Shown one piece after another: positions 1 through 13,527 of a DNA stretch of 64,000 bases (positions are counted from its first letter, which is position 1; the number at the start of each line of letters is the position of its first letter). A program made the translations under genes and the position numbers. Source of the DNA: Serilophus lunatus (taxonomy: Eukaryota > Chordata > Aves > Passeriformes > Eurylaimidae); NCBI GenBank assembly GCA_013399895.1, contig VXBA01001811.1, positions 116,787 to 180,786 on the forward strand, in the 5' to 3' direction. Below the pieces are notes generated by a model. The model ran no database searches. It had not been told where the DNA came from and saw only the letters and a program-made list of their open reading frames with translations.

Positions 1-332
1 TTATATTAAAAACAGGAGTAGCAATATAAGAAGCAGCAACAAGTTTTTCAGCAATTTACCCATGCTGACAAATAGAAATGTTTAATTAGAAACTGAGATT
101 TTAAAACACTATCTTTCCGCTTATGGATCAGGTAAGGATAACAGACTCTTTAAAAGATTTCTGTATTTTCTCTCACTTTATTTCTTAGCAAATTTTAGTG
201 ATAACTGTAACTTGTGCATTTCTAAACACAAGTAAATTTTTAAATTTAAACCACAAGACAGCCAGTTTCTTCTCTTATATTAACAAGCATAAAAAGGAAA
301 TGAATAAATATCGTGCTATAATCCCCTCTTAA
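1..332. other. AT-rich DNA, no feature seen
   Basis: No coding segment, repeat family or structured element could be recognised here. The sequence is AT-rich single-copy-looking DNA leading into the CR1 tail that starts near 333. Confidence 0.6.
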
Positions 333-736
333 ACACAGAATTACACACAGAATTAACAAGGTTGGAANACAGTGACTTTAGTTTTCAACTGTTTAACCCC
401 ACCCATTGCTAACAAGGGCAGGGATAGGAGGTTGAAAGCAAAGAGAGAACATCACCTACCAAAATAGTCTTTGCGACCCTACCTGCCCATCCTGCCTGCG
501 TGATCTGCTGCACTAACTGCCTCTCTGTAACTGCCTCTCTACAACCCTGTTTACCCACTCCTGTTCCCCACGCTCCAGGTCGCCACGCCCCCTAGAATCC
601 CTAAGCCTTAAATACTGGAGCANTACTCTCTCTGTGGAAAACTTTTTCCTAATACCCAACCCAAACCTCCCCTGACGCAGCCTAAGACTCCTCTCATCCT
701 GTCACCGGGACTCTGAGAGAAGAGACTGACTCCCGC
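333..736 (-). mobile_element. CR1 LINE 3'-end mosaic (same subfamily as the 56449 copy)
   Basis: The left edge (333-367) carries the same terminal repeat and GTTGGAA-type motif as the CR1 copy at 56449-56480, so this is the 3' end of a minus-strand CR1. From about 590 to 736 it aligns by eye with the 3' UTR and the last ORF2 codons of that copy, sharing the block around CCTCCCCTGACGCAGCC and the peptide-level motif LFSQSPGDRMRG. The stretch between (about 369-588) does not match the expected CR1 3' UTR and looks GC- and C-rich; it includes a 12-base tandem duplication near 515-545. Isolated N bases sit at 368, 623 and 737. The element is a decayed, rearranged fragment with no coding capacity. 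Confidence 0.7.
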
Positions 737-737
737 N

Positions 738-908
738 CGAAAAGCAGAAACCCCTCCTCTAGCAGCCAAAAGCACACTGGGAAATGGAGTCACAGTGGCT
801 GACCTCGGCTTAAAAAGCTCCACCAAGCACAAACCTCTCCTCCAACAGCTGAAAGCTGCTATTCTAGTGTCCCTAATAAAGTATTGTTGCCATTCCTGTA
901 ACAACACC
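738..908 (+). mobile_element. LTR-like segment (possible solo LTR 3' part)
   Basis: This segment directly follows the CR1 piece, does not match CR1, and has features of the 3' half of an avian retroviral LTR. It has a TATA-like CTTAAAAAG near 810, an AATAAA polyadenylation signal near 875, and an end in TGTAACA. No opposite LTR, primer-binding site or internal viral gene is visible, so an endogenous retrovirus solo or truncated LTR is only an inference. Alternatively it could be unrelated DNA joined during assembly, because an N sits at its left edge (737). Confidence 0.35.
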
Positions 909-910
909 AT

Positions 911-3029
911 AGCAAATTATCATCTCCTTTGATGATGGACTTGAAAATGTAGTACTTAGGACGTATATTGCTTTGGTGGTCTTGCTACTGAAACAGATAA
1001 GATTCTGCTAAAATCATGTGGACTTGATTTCCTGAATAAGAGACAGAGTTGGTACCAGGTCAGTTTATGGAGAAGAAATACTCAAGTAGAATTCTTTCAT
1101 TCTCTGGAATTGTCTATGTTTTTCTGAGAGCAAATCTACTGTCCAAGAGAATCTGAAGCTAGCCTAGCTCTAAAGGAAATAAAAGTCAATATCTCTTTCC
1201 CTTTTAACATTTTCCCTTACCTGTATATCAACTTCATATGTTCTACTCTATTCTTCAAGACATAAAATACACCCCATTCTCTAAGAGCACAGGTATGTCT
1301 TCTTTGAATGCAATTATCTCCATTATACCAAAGCTTTCTGACTCACTGAGATTAGCACAGAGTTTTTTTTTCTTTTTTTTTTTCCCCTTGGGATAACCAG
1401 TGCAACTGCTAGTTTCCATCTGCAACCCTCTCGAAAATAAACAGTAGCATGCAATAAAAACTAGTAAAACTACCCAACATAACAACAAAACCCTAAGACT
1501 TCTAATTGCATTTAGTTAAGCAGCAGCCAAGCCATGTCAAGTGATTTTATCTATTCCTGCAGCAAAAGAAACTGAAATGGTATAAAAAACCTCAGTGAGA
1601 CCCTATTTAGAAAAAAAAAAATAAATTGGACATCAGCCCACTATTCCTCAAGAATTTATTATGCTTCCCTTCTTACCAACCCCTTTCTAAAGCCACCATC
1701 TGCTGTTGACAGTTGTGTGAAACTTCTGTATAAGATGTGAACTGGGAATACACTAATGGAAGTTCTACTGTCGATAAACAAACTGAAAAAGGTGGTCTCT
1801 TTCTTTGGCCCTTGAGAGAAGCCAAAGGATCATTTGTCCAAATTAGTTTAGAGCTAGTTTGTTTTCCCCTTTTTCTTCCCTGAATATTGCTGAAGTGATG
1901 TATTGTTTCCTCCTGAACATTCACAAATCTCAGCTAGAGGATTTATAAGGATGGATTCTGCCCATGCGCCTCCATTCATGTGGGCTTCAGAGGATAATGG
2001 CTCACTTTTTACAAATGTTTTAAAGTGCAGATAAAAGAATAACTGAAAATAATTTTTGTCCTTTATTTTATTCTGTAATAATTTTCAGGTTGGTGTAGTT
2101 TTTGCAGTTGAATTTGTTTTATTTAGATATTACATTAAAAAAGAAAACCTTCTGCCTTTTTTAAGAAAACATAATTAACTCACTGACACACCTATATATC
2201 ATCAGTTTAGGAAGAAAGGATAAAATATGGCAGTGCATAAGCAAGCCATGCATTACAGAACTAATTTTACTTCTGGTTGGTAAGCATGTACAGGCTGGGT
2301 TTTTTCAGTGCTTTAGTATCATATACTTTAGGACAAACAGATATTGCAATATAATTCAATGAGAACCAAACCTTACATTATACCTATGTAGTACAATGAT
2401 ACTCCCAAGGCATTTTACAAGTGGAGAAAGACAGCTAGCCAACTTGTATGCAACAACTATTCTATACTGAGTTCCTACATTGCTACTGTAAAGTCTTTAT
2501 CCTTAAATTTTTGTAGAGAATCTGTGTCATTTTACCTCATTTCTTAAAAACTGAAGCTTTATATCTAACATATATTCACATGTTTGAGCTGACAATACTG
2601 GGAAAAAACTGCTAAAAAGAAAGTTACAGGAAATATGAGACTTTGGCAGGTGGGAATATATTATGTTGGGTTTAGTTGGAATTATGATATTATTAGAAAT
2701 TTCAATCAGCAAAAAATCACTTTGTGTGTTTGACAAAGGCAAAAATTAGCCTTTATACACACAGCAAACAAATGCTATTCGTACTGAACAGTTGCAATTT
2801 TTCGTCCATGACAACAAAATTTCTTAATTATATCAGGCTTCATAATTACCATTCAATTAAACAGATTTTCCTCATACTACAGTGGTTGTTTAAAATTTTA
2901 AAAAGTTACCTTCTCCTAGATTTACCTTTTTACTCTCTTCTGCTTAGTCTTATCTGAGTAAATTTTGAGATTATGCTAAGGAATCACATGAATTCTTCAT
3001 GCATAATGGAATATCAAATAAAATAAAGG
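911..3029. other. Unique AT-rich DNA, no gene seen
   Basis: No exon-like, RNA or transposon signal could be supported. It contains a T-rich tract near 1363-1383 and short A-rich runs near 1611-1621. The small open frames are what chance predicts at this base composition. Confidence 0.55.
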
Positions 3030-3730
3030 TGAAAAACACTCTGTAGGCTTTTCCAGTCCATCCTCCTATTCCTTGATCCAATTAATTATTTCTAAATTCT
3101 TTACAGTATATTTCTCCAATTGTTTTAAACTATCAGTTAAACTTCTGGGTTGTTTCCATTTTTCACTGTCCCTACTGTTATATTCGATGCTTAGCTAAAA
3201 TGTTTAAATCTGCCCTTTTTAAGTATCATGCTGCCTACTATTTCTTCCTCCTCAGAACTAGAATGGAGAGAAAATCTTGTGATCCCTTCCTATTTGTAGA
3301 TAACACCATGATGTTGAAAGACTTCTGTCACTGTAGGTTTTTATTCTCCAAACTGAATAACCACTTCTTTCAGCTCTTCCTCTAAGGTCATATTTCCAAA
3401 ATTTGCAATAGGTTTCACTGTTCTCTTCTGTAAAATTTGCCATGGCATTTCTTCAATGTGATATCCAAAAGGTGACAAAATACTCCAACTGCTAATAATA
3501 CTGTAGTACTAAGTAGAATAGACATGTTATGCTGAATTACAAATTGTGTTCCTAAAATGTTTGGTTTAATAGCAGTATCAGATTTTTGGTTCACATGCAG
3601 TTATAATTCACAGTAAACAGAATCCTTTTCTCAGGAACTAGTATTACTTAAGAGTAATTGCTCAACCTGTGTTTCTACATCTGATGATTTCTACCAAGGA
3701 CAGAATTTTGCGCATATATATAAAAGACAA
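3030..3730 (-). mobile_element. Ancient CR1-type LINE remnant (3' UTR plus ORF2 C-terminal region)
   Basis: Read on the plus strand, the segment preserves in the expected order the reverse complements of CR1 ORF2 landmarks. The SLEKRR-like block lies at about 3340-3360, followed by the region that in the family encodes the ERVQRRAT-type stretch (about 3390-3430). Next comes the block for the EYCVQLW-type motif (about 3450-3480), then the EKDLGVLVD-type region (about 3600-3650) and the block near 3700. Similarity is visible but degraded, with many substitutions and small indels, so no reading frame survives. The portion at 3030-3240 is a weaker match to the 3' UTR. The divergence suggests an insertion much older than the copy at 56449. 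Confidence 0.55.
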
Positions 3731-6700
3731 AATAAAACTGAAATTTCAACAATAATATTAATAATACTGCTGCTATTACTACCACCAATAATTATTATTT
3801 CTGCAGTTTACTAATGCCTTTTGAAATACAAATCTTCCAAAACAAGTTGTAGCCCCTATTCCCTTGCAACTTCTGGACAGTTCAGTGAACATATAATTTA
3901 TTCTGTTGGTCTTGCTGAAATACAGAACAGTCCAGAATAAAAGATTAATTAAATTCTTCAATAAACGCATCTTTTCAGCGGGACAGATAGCCATTGATTC
4001 CTACTCTCTTGAGAGTTACACCATCAGCTTTGCACGCACCTTAGAGCAACCTGTTTCCCTAACTTTCTTGGAAGCCCCCTTAAAAAAAAAAGAAATGATA
4101 GGGAAGAAGCTGTCTGAAATAACTTATTCATTATGATTTCATCTTTTTTAACTTCCCTATTAGTGCTAAGTACCTCACTGGTACATAAAATTAAGTTTAA
4201 TTTGAAACAGCGCAGTGCAACTGACTAGTCGACAAAAAAGTTGAAAAGACATGACTTTTTTCTAAATTGATATGATTTGAGAGGGGTAGAAGCATACCCT
4301 ACAAACATGAAGAAAATACACTATTGAAGAACATGGTGCAGAAAAAGTGCTCCAGGTTACAGCTATGTAACCAGGTTGTATAACAGAATTTTTCTGTACT
4401 ATGGCTTAGAATATAATTTAAAAGAAATAGTAGGGTAAGACTATTCGATATCTTCCTAAAAACTGTAGTCATCATCTAGTTTTCCATGGCTATTTCTTCA
4501 CATAGAAATAGCACAGCTGACACCAAATTTTAAGTGAAAACAGAAGCAATCAGCTGAAATAAAGGGCAAGAAAAAGCTCTGGAATAAGCACAGATTATTT
4601 TTATCCTCGGTTTTGATACTGAAGACAAGTTCACATCCCCAGTGCACGGCTGCTGGATAATTGAGATTACTCAAACGAAAGCAGGGACTCATGACACAGT
4701 ATGGGACACCCTGTGGGTTCTCTGAAAGTGCAGTAGCAATATCAAAACAATCCTTCTCATCATCTTCAGTCTATTTACCTTTAAAGCCTTAAAAGAAGTA
4801 TTGTGATTCTGTTACACATTCAAATAACTTTAATTTTGTCAGAGGAGCTCCTTGCCAATCTAAAAATTTAATTTTCTTTTAAGTTCACCTACTGTAATTA
4901 AGAAATTGCATGGAAGAATAATTATGAACAGAATAATATTCATAAGCTCTCAAAGTTTGCAGAGATAAACTTACAAGAAAAGTAGAGATAAGACAGCAGA
5001 ATTTCATGCTGGTAATTAGTTTTGAGTTTTAAATACAGAGTCTGTGTCTTTAGACATCATCTTGTGTGTAACAGGGCCAGCTCTCTAATTGTGTTATGAT
5101 ACTAAGCTGTTCAAGTACAGTTCAAAAGTGTAGTAAATCCGCTATTTAAATGTAAATTGTAAATTGAGACATTTCTTTCTTCAAGTCCTGCAGTGTGGGA
5201 AACATATTATAAATAGGTCTGCATTTCAAGCACCCTTTGCTAAGGAAACCAACCATCAAAGTAGCATGGCTGAAGATTTTGGAACAGCTACAAGTGCTTT
5301 GCTGTGATGGAGAGCTACAAGTGCAATCACAGCCTTCACAAATGCAGCCACTGGAGAGGAGCTCCCCACAGAGGTTTGGAGAGTTACTTCTTTCTTCTGC
5401 AAGCCAGCGTGCAAAAGTTAACCTCTGCAGTGCAAAAACCTGAACACGTACACAGAGAGACTTCTGACTGTCATAGGTTGTCTAGTATCACTTCTCTTTT
5501 CATTTTGTTCCTTCACCAGTCTCTACCCATGTCATGTCTCTCTTTTAACTACTCTATGCATCAGTGCAGTCAGACAGAGACCTCTTTTTACTCTGTAATT
5601 ACATGCTCTGTAGCATCAAGGAATCTCAGGCTTGATTACGGCTCCAAGGTGCTGCTGTAGCAGAAATAATTATGTAGTATAAAAAGAAGATGGGGTGATA
5701 TCAGAGCTTTATTTCTGCCTAGGGCCACAGACCCAAATTGGAAAAAGCTATTCATTATGTCTGCTGGGTTGTCAATTGCCAAGTCTTCTGCAGAAGGCTG
5801 GTAATCGCAACAGTTCTCATTTTCTGTAGGGATAGCTAAGGACAGAGAGCAAACCAGAAAGGTATGTTGTGGAGGGTTTTTTGCTTTGCTTAGTTTTTAT
5901 GCACATGGGTTAAGCATTCCTATAATTAATTACATGTGAGCAAAACAGAACACAATAACTTTGATTGCATTTTTGAATGCAGCAGTCTAACAATTTTATT
6001 GCTATCTTAAGTTCTTCTCTTGACACATTGAAAAGATGGTAACCAAGCCTCACTAACTAATTACCAAAATTTGACTAAAGGGCTTTGAGGAACTTTCCCT
6101 GGCAAGGCATTTTTGCTAGCTAAATTAAAAGCTCTTCTGATAAAGATAAGTAAGTCCTGCTGTTACATATTTCCTACAGTAAACTCCATTCATTCTGAGT
6201 GAGACTACAGCCTGCATGCTGTAAGTTCCTGATGTAGAATCAAAAAATACAAGTGGAACTTTAGACGTCTATACATACATTGTGTGCTGAACTGCCTCAG
6301 ATAAGGCTTTTTGAATGCATAACATGGCTTCTCTGCATTGATTTCAATCCTTACAGACCTCTAAGACCTTATGGGCTCTGTAAGAATCCTGAAGAGATAG
6401 CTGAAAGGAAAAATCTCTATAAAACTTGAATGTAAAATTTACCTATAGAGAACTTATTCATAATATTTGGTGGCTCGTTAGCTTAGAAAGAAAATGCTCA
6501 AAAATTGGAGTGAATCTTTCAAGTTCATAGAACAGTTAGTATAATTTTAAAATATGGTATAGAAGAGTCTACAGAAATACCTTGCAATTTACATTTCATA
6601 TATTTTTACACAACTATTAATACAGAGAAAAAGTACTACTCAGTACTTCAAATTACTTACATGCAGTAGATGCAAAAGCAGTTAATCCACTTTATAATAT

Positions 6701-6968
6701 GACCTATTACCTCAGTTGATAACCTAATGAAAACAGAAAGACTAAGGTAAAGGATAAAAATTCACAAATGGGCAAATGGGACCTTCAGGTAACCTGAGAA
6801 GCCAAAAGAAAGGATAGATGCATTTCAAAAATTTAAAAATATACCTAGAGTTTTCTGATAGATGTTTGACAAGTAATATTTCACAGTTACCAAACTCTAA
6901 CTCTGGTGTAACTCAAACAAAAGTGAACAAGGTTGCCCACACACACACTTTTTCAGAATAAAAGAAAA
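3731..6968. other. Unique AT-rich DNA, no gene seen
   Basis: No recognisable transposon or exon. The longest plus-strand open frame here (5304-5660, 118 codons) has no recognisable family, and its length is within chance for this composition. A moderately GC-rich patch at about 5230-5440 is the only compositional change. Confidence 0.5.
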
Positions 6969-7070
<102 letters not shown>

Positions 7071-9193
7071 GAACGTAGAAGAGATATGCAAGTCAAAATT
7101 ATAAGGAAAATTTGTATTTTTTGTTTAACAAATAATAGTAATAAAAAAGATGTTTCATATATAGTATGCTTTTGCTACCCATTGCTATTACAGTGGTAAA
7201 ATGGTTGAAGAACATGAGATGGACGAGAATTCTTGTATAAATCTCACACTGAATGACTTCAGTTATTTTGTAATGTTTGGTTATATAATCCTCTTTATAG
7301 AACTATTCTTAGGTTATGTGTAAAATAATGTTATCCAAAGGTTTATGCAAGGACTGGAATATAGATGTTCATGTTTCTCATTTGTTGACTCAGAGTTGTA
7401 ATTTCTACAATAATGAACTTATGAAGTTTTCATTTATTTATTCATTTATTATTAAAAAGTCCAGAGCCTGGGCCATACTAAAATTGAAATCACCGATTCC
7501 CATATTTGGCACACAATCTGGAATTCTAGCCAAACGAAAGGAAGAGCTTTTCTGAAATGGAGCTTGATTTTAATCATATGTGAGTCAATGATGTTGTAAG
7601 GTGCTTGTTTCAAGGCTGTCCCAGGTCATAAGGAAAGCATTTAGAGTTTTATGGAGATATCTCATCATTATCTCTTTCAAAGCCTCATCAACTCTGCAGG
7701 ACAAATGTGTCTTGGTCAAACTGGTACTAAAAAGACGTTCATTTAGTCTAACTTAATCTTTTTTCTTCACAACATAGGGCAGAAGGGCTTTGGTTTCCAT
7801 AGTTACTACGATATTTCCTTTGAACTCCTTCCAGAGTACTTTTATCTCTTCCACATGCACTGACAGACAATCCTATGAAGTATTTATGAAGTATGTATTT
7901 GTGAAACACTCTGTGCTTCATTACCAATTCTTTACTGGATATAATACAGGAAATTTAGCCCATTGTTAAAGCCAAATTTCTGACTAGCTGATTTAGATGT
8001 TTTAATATTTAGTTATGTATAAATTGACTTCAGAATATTACAAGTGAAAGATAAAACAAAGAACACTAATTTTGAAAGTTTTTTTGATGTAACTATTGTG
8101 CAAAGCTGATCTGTTTTTATTAGTTATTTTGAGTTAGTACAGTTGCATGCTTTCTAAACGAAATAAAACATTTTTTAAATTATGTGCTTTAAAAAAAATT
8201 TTGCATCAAGATCTGTGTACTAGCAATAAAAAACTCAGGAAAGAAGTTGTTTGTTGAGGTTTTTTGTGTTTCCTTTTTGGTGCTCTGTTTGGTTTTTTAT
8301 TATTTTTTAAGATAGAAAAATCTGAACTTTAGTTGAAATATCTAATTTCCTACCCTTGAAAACATTTATATCACTTTAACAAAATATTTCCATTTAGGAT
8401 GGAATGATTTTAGCATTTCCTCCAAAACCATTCCCTTGCAATTCAGACCAAGTCTTCATCCAATGAAAAATCTCTATATCCCTATTCTATCCATTCTAAA
8501 TTGATACCAAATGCCCATGAAATACAAAGGTAAACCAAACTTCAAAGTATTTATTTTCTTAAAAGAATATTTTTAAAAGTTTTTACACAGAAATACAACC
8601 AGTTCCATAAAAATATATAGAACCTCTTCCATTGTCTACATCAGGGATTCTCAAAGTGCTATTGTTTGAACTAGATAATTTCTAAAGTACTAAGTGAGCT
8701 GCCTTGCTCAAACCCTGGCCTTTTACTTTGAGGGCCTGTGCTCCACATGCAGCTAGCTTGTCATGCAATTCCTTCCACTGCTCCCTGTGTAGCTCACTAA
8801 AAGGTCTGGAAACATGATCTATATCAGGGCTCTCAAACACTGGACAACAACAGTTGGATGAAAGCTATGCCAAAATGTTTCTACTTGGACTACCATCTTC
8901 TTTTTAAAGGGAAGAAGACAACAAGCGAACTACTTTTCAGTCAAAGAATTAACAACCAAAATTAAAAAAAAAGGACAGAGGGCTGGAATATGCCTTCTTC
9001 CTTGCACAGCTTCAATACAGGGTTGCATAAAATTGTGCTTGAATTCACTGAGCGCTTGGTATCCCTAATTATCTGACAACCATCGCTAAACATTGTGATA
9101 GTGGATGTTACAGGGGCAGAGATCTAGAACACTAGGTTATTCTACTGTTACAGCAGCTATATCAATTCAGATGAAGAAGTCCACATAATTCAT
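7071..9193. other. Unique AT-rich DNA with a short repeated motif
   Basis: No gene seen. Two similar motifs of the form CAGGG-(A/C)-TTCTCAAA or CTCTCAAA occur in the same orientation at about 8643 and 8825. They resemble hAT-type terminal repeats, but no inverted partner was found, so no element is called. An A-run lies at about 8962-8971. Confidence 0.45.
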
Positions 9194-9406
9194 CTTGACA
9201 TGAAGAAAGAATTTTTTTACAGTGAGAACAATCCATAGCTAGAAGAAGGTACTCCAAGCTGCTACCCCTGTCACTGGATGTTTTCAAGGTCCAGTTAGAC
9301 AGAGTGCTACACCATCTCATTTAGAGTCTCTCTCATAGGAAAAGTTTAACCAAATGATCTTTCAAGGTCGATTCCAATCTAGGCTGTTCAATAATTCTAT
9401 GATTGT
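9194..9406 (+). mobile_element. CR1 LINE 3' end, plus orientation, old copy
   Basis: The segment follows the typical CR1 3' layout. It has a block like GAAGAAAGAATTTTTTTACAG, then the region corresponding to a GGATGTTTTCAAGG-type motif, then TGATCTTTCAAGGTCGATTC, and it ends in the ATTCTATGATT tail. Divergence is moderate and no coding frame remains. It is 5' truncated, as is usual for CR1. Confidence 0.8.
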
Positions 9407-9474
9407 GTCAGTAAATGATCTGGTACAAGAATTTATAGAATTTTCTTTGCTGCGTGTTATTTAACATTCATTAG

Positions 9475-9507
9475 CTATATATATATATATACACATATAT
9501 ACATACA
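9475..9507. repeat. TA/CA-rich simple repeat
   Basis: A short run of alternating AT followed by ACACATATATACATACATG. Confidence 0.85.
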
Positions 9508-12500
9508 TGAGATATGTGGAGAAGACATGAAACAAGCTTAGTGATAGTTGTGTCTTCTCCAGATGTTTCATTTCTCTGAAGTGTCATTTCATTTATGTGT
9601 GCAATGTGCCTGCATTGGCTCCAGCATACTTCAGAAGAGGACCGTAATTTGGCTGCAAAGGGTAATTTTAACTCCATTAGACCATTAAAACAGATCCTAG
9701 TATATCTCATTTATTAAAAGGAAGGCAATCTTTGTGAAAAATAGCTCCTTATTCCCAGATGGATAAAAGCTGCTCTCTGCAGTCACAGAGACATTTGGCA
9801 GTTACAATGTGGTGTTGATACAGCTGCAGGCTGTGGACACTGAGCCAGTTTCACATGGCTCAGCCCTTTCCTTCCTCTCTCCTCCCTCTTAAAATCTAGG
9901 GAAAAGTATTAGACAGTTTCTCACCTGGCCTAGTTGGTTTTGTGCTTGAGTTGTTATAAGACTTCATCACTGTCTTACTTGATGTAGGTACATTTGGCTT
10001 TTGCACTTTCAGTAGGCTTATGAAGACAGCTCAATGCCTGTGCTAGAATACAAACTTGGTTGTCAGTACATGACTAAGTCAAGAGTTGAGTGAATGAGGA
10101 CAGATCAACTAAGACAAAACACAGATGAATTAACTCACATGGGTGGGAGTGAACCACAAAAAAATAAATTCATATTGTCTGTGTTTAGTCAGGTGTCTTA
10201 CTGGATCCTTTGCTTTTCCTAAATGTGAAAGGATTTTGTGTCTAGCATATCATACAACTCAAAAAGCAGTGAGAAGAGAAGGTGGAAAGGAAGAAGACAT
10301 TAATATTTCAACATTAAGACCCACTAGGATTGCAAAATATTTCTGCTTTAAATCACCAAATTGTGATCCACTTTTACAATTTTGCTGGGAAAAGCAGTAG
10401 ATGAAAACCAGTTAATACAGAACAGATTTGTAAGACGCTGGTCTCTACCTTCCTTTCTTTTTTTTTTTTTTTTTGATTGATGTGTAATTGCTTTGTGTGT
10501 GAAATTAATGATGTTAAGTTACATAAAGAGACTGATACAGTCAGATTTGTCCCTAAAGCAAAGTTTAAAGTGTTCGCTCACCCCTCGTTTTAAAACTCCT
10601 TCAAACATTTAATATTCTTTTGGTAATTGTTTATCTTGGAAGAGTTTCTAGAAGCTCCTTCAGAAAACATTTTCACTGTCATTTGATAGGGTAAAGGGCA
10701 GAGGAAAGTGAGTTTTATTCTTGCACCTTTTCGAGTCTTAAGATGGGCCTAAATAGGAGCTACTGTGAGAGAGATACATGATAATTGAGGGGAAGAAGAT
10801 CTGTTTTCTTATTTTGAGAACTGATTGATGAATTAACCATCCGTAAACTACTAGGGAAAAAACCCTATGCTTTCTATAGATTATTTTGGTGCAATTTTCT
10901 TCTATAGAAATCTAGGTTTTAGGAGTAAGTAAAGGGGCTTTAGAACTACTCTCATATGCCACATATGCTGCATTGCCAAAAGGAAATGGATGACACTTTC
11001 ACAGTGCTCAGCAGCACTAAAAATCCTGGAAATTGAATATTAAGGGAAGAGAAATGCAAAAGTGCCTTCTGGGATCAAGTTAACAGGCCTCTCTGGTATG
11101 CCTAATGTTTTATATGCAGTCAATGAGAGTTAAATATCTTTGGAAACCTTTGAAACAAAGCCCTTCATGACTAAATTAGGTGTGTCCTTCCTCCATTGAT
11201 GGACACAGAATTGAATCTCACCAGGCAGTTTGCTGTAGATCACTCTGGAGATTGTCTACATCTGTGTGGCTCACTTTGAAGACAACATAGCCCCTCCCTC
11301 ACCCTCTCCCAAAAGGCAGCAACATCTTGGTTGGTCTAAGGTGAGAATAAAACAGATGAAATTATTTGCTTCAAACCTTGACATTAGAGGAAAGAGAAGT
11401 ATTCCAGCTTCCAACAATGGTCTCTAGTTTTATTCAATCAGAATAAAATAAATTAGATAAGCAGGAAGATCATTATCTTCTATCCAATAACTGACTGAAG
11501 CCCTAAAAAGTTTATGTTTTCCAGGAATTTTAAATATTTAAACTATATCTATCTGCTCCCTAAAGAGGCATTAAAAATGCACACCAAACCCAAACCGAAA
11601 AAACCCACACAACAGCTAAAGTTGAATACCTGGGCAATTTTCATACTTTGAAGTGCTTAATGACTTTATATACAAAACATCAACTATCTGGATTGCTGCC
11701 TGATATTTATGTTCTATGCTTGCAATTTTTCTTAGTGCCCAAATGGGATTTGGTAGACTGTATCACACAATACTTGGCTCTTGATTTAAACTGTATATCC
11801 TCATTCTCATATTCATGGGAACTCATAGACTTAAAAAAAACAAAAAAAAATCAAATAAGCAGTTAGAGAGAATATGCATTCCATGACAATGTTTAGAGCT
11901 TTTGGAAGAAAGAGAACATACCAGACTTTTATTTAATAGATGGCTTTTAAGAAGACCTAAATAATAATAATAAAAAAAGTTATTTCTTGTAACTGGCTTT
12001 ATTTTTGGAAGAACTGCTGTGTTTTGTCCCATGAGAACTATAGCTCTGATGCTTCCTGAATAGATCTTGACCTTCTGAAAAGCCCTCTGCCAAAGAAGTT
12101 ACAATACAAATTACATACTCTAAAAATAGTAATTCAAAGGACACTTAATTTAATTTTAATCCTTTTTTGATTCCTTCTCAAGCCAGTTAGCATGCAAGAG
12201 GCCTCTCCTCTTGCAGATGTAAAGTGATGCTACCCCTAACAAAGCTTATACCTGGATAGAATGATGATCCTGCAATTATTTGCTGTATCTAATGAACTGT
12301 ATAGAGCTTTTGTCATACTTTAAAGTTAGAACTGAGGCTCGAATTAAGACTTTCTGTAAACCTTACCCTTCTATCCCTCAAAATGTCTTGCTTTTAGTAG
12401 GAGCCTGAATGCTTGGCATAAGGCATGGACCACCATCATTAACAAAATACTTTATTAAAGCTAAAATATCTTCCCTAAAACTAAAAAAACCCCACCTATT

Positions 12501-13487
12501 TGAAATTATAATTTGATAGATTTTTTTTTTCCAATCAAAGAAAAAATCACTCAGAATAGTAGTTTCTACTAAGGTTAACTAAAAGAAGGATAGTCTCCTT
12601 CATTCAAAAGTCTGAGGAACAAGCAATGGTCAAATAGATCTATACTATTCAATTATCTTTTCTATGTATGTGCTGTTTACGCAATACAGACGCTACTCCT
12701 CTCTACATCATCAGACAGAATCTGAGATGATTAGGTGTTCTGGTTTGGTTTCATCTGATATGTTTGGTTTTTTGCTTTGCTTTTACTTTAAACCTATGCT
12801 TTTTGAATTTCTGACAGATTGTTGCCTACTAGCTGCCCTTTGGTAACTCTAAGCCTGAGACAACAGATTACGTTTGTAGACAACTGTCTGCCAAGGAACT
12901 CTTGGCTCTGGAGACATACCTCTCACCATAGTGGAACAGATAATTCTGTGGATCATAGACACCAGGTATTAATTCCTGGAGAGCATGTGAGGTTTTGTCT
13001 GGTGCATTCCATATCCTTCCAGGGGCAGAATTTGGTATCTAAATATGAAGTAATTAATCTGTCAAAGCTGCTGATGAAGCCACAGTGTCCTTGAACATGC
13101 AGTGGTTCTCAGAACAGATGCTCCACTTTGATTACTTCTCACCTTTTGGGTCTGCCTCTTTCAATGTCTGCAGCAAATATGTCAACAATCCAACCATTAC
13201 CAACCCACTACAGTGATTTAGTTGGAGTAGAAACTGTTCCTGAACCAACCGCAGACCACATTATTCATTCCGCTGTCCTGAAGGTCTGGCCTTTATTGGT
13301 GGGTTCCTTCTTCAGACAACATGATAAGTAATAACCATATCCCTATGCGCTGGGTCCAAACGTTACAAGGATCTACATCTTCAACAACCTGAACACAAAA
13401 TATCAAAGTCACAGCTCTACTTCATATGCAGGGAATCAGTACCTTACACACTGACTGCATTTTACTGAATATCATCAGGGAAATACT

Positions 13488-13527
13488 AATTGGTTTATCT
13501 GATTTTGAATTGGTTTATCTGCTTTAC
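13488..13527. repeat. 20-bp tandem duplication
   Basis: Two adjacent 20-base units beginning AATTGGTTTATCTG are identical over their first 14 bases and diverge at the ends (ATTTTG versus CTTTAC). Confidence 0.85.

Noticed and set aside
8643..8850. Two CAGGG..CTCAAA motifs resembling hAT/Charlie terminal repeats
   Set aside because: They are in direct rather than inverted orientation, with no internal transposase similarity and no 8-bp target duplication.
12819..13094. Plus-strand frame with FVDNCLPRNSWLW, loosely like the segment after the integrase in Pao/BEL-type retroelements
   Set aside because: The resemblance is a short pattern judged by eye, no flanking integrase or LTR is present, and the family is not expected to be prominent in birds.
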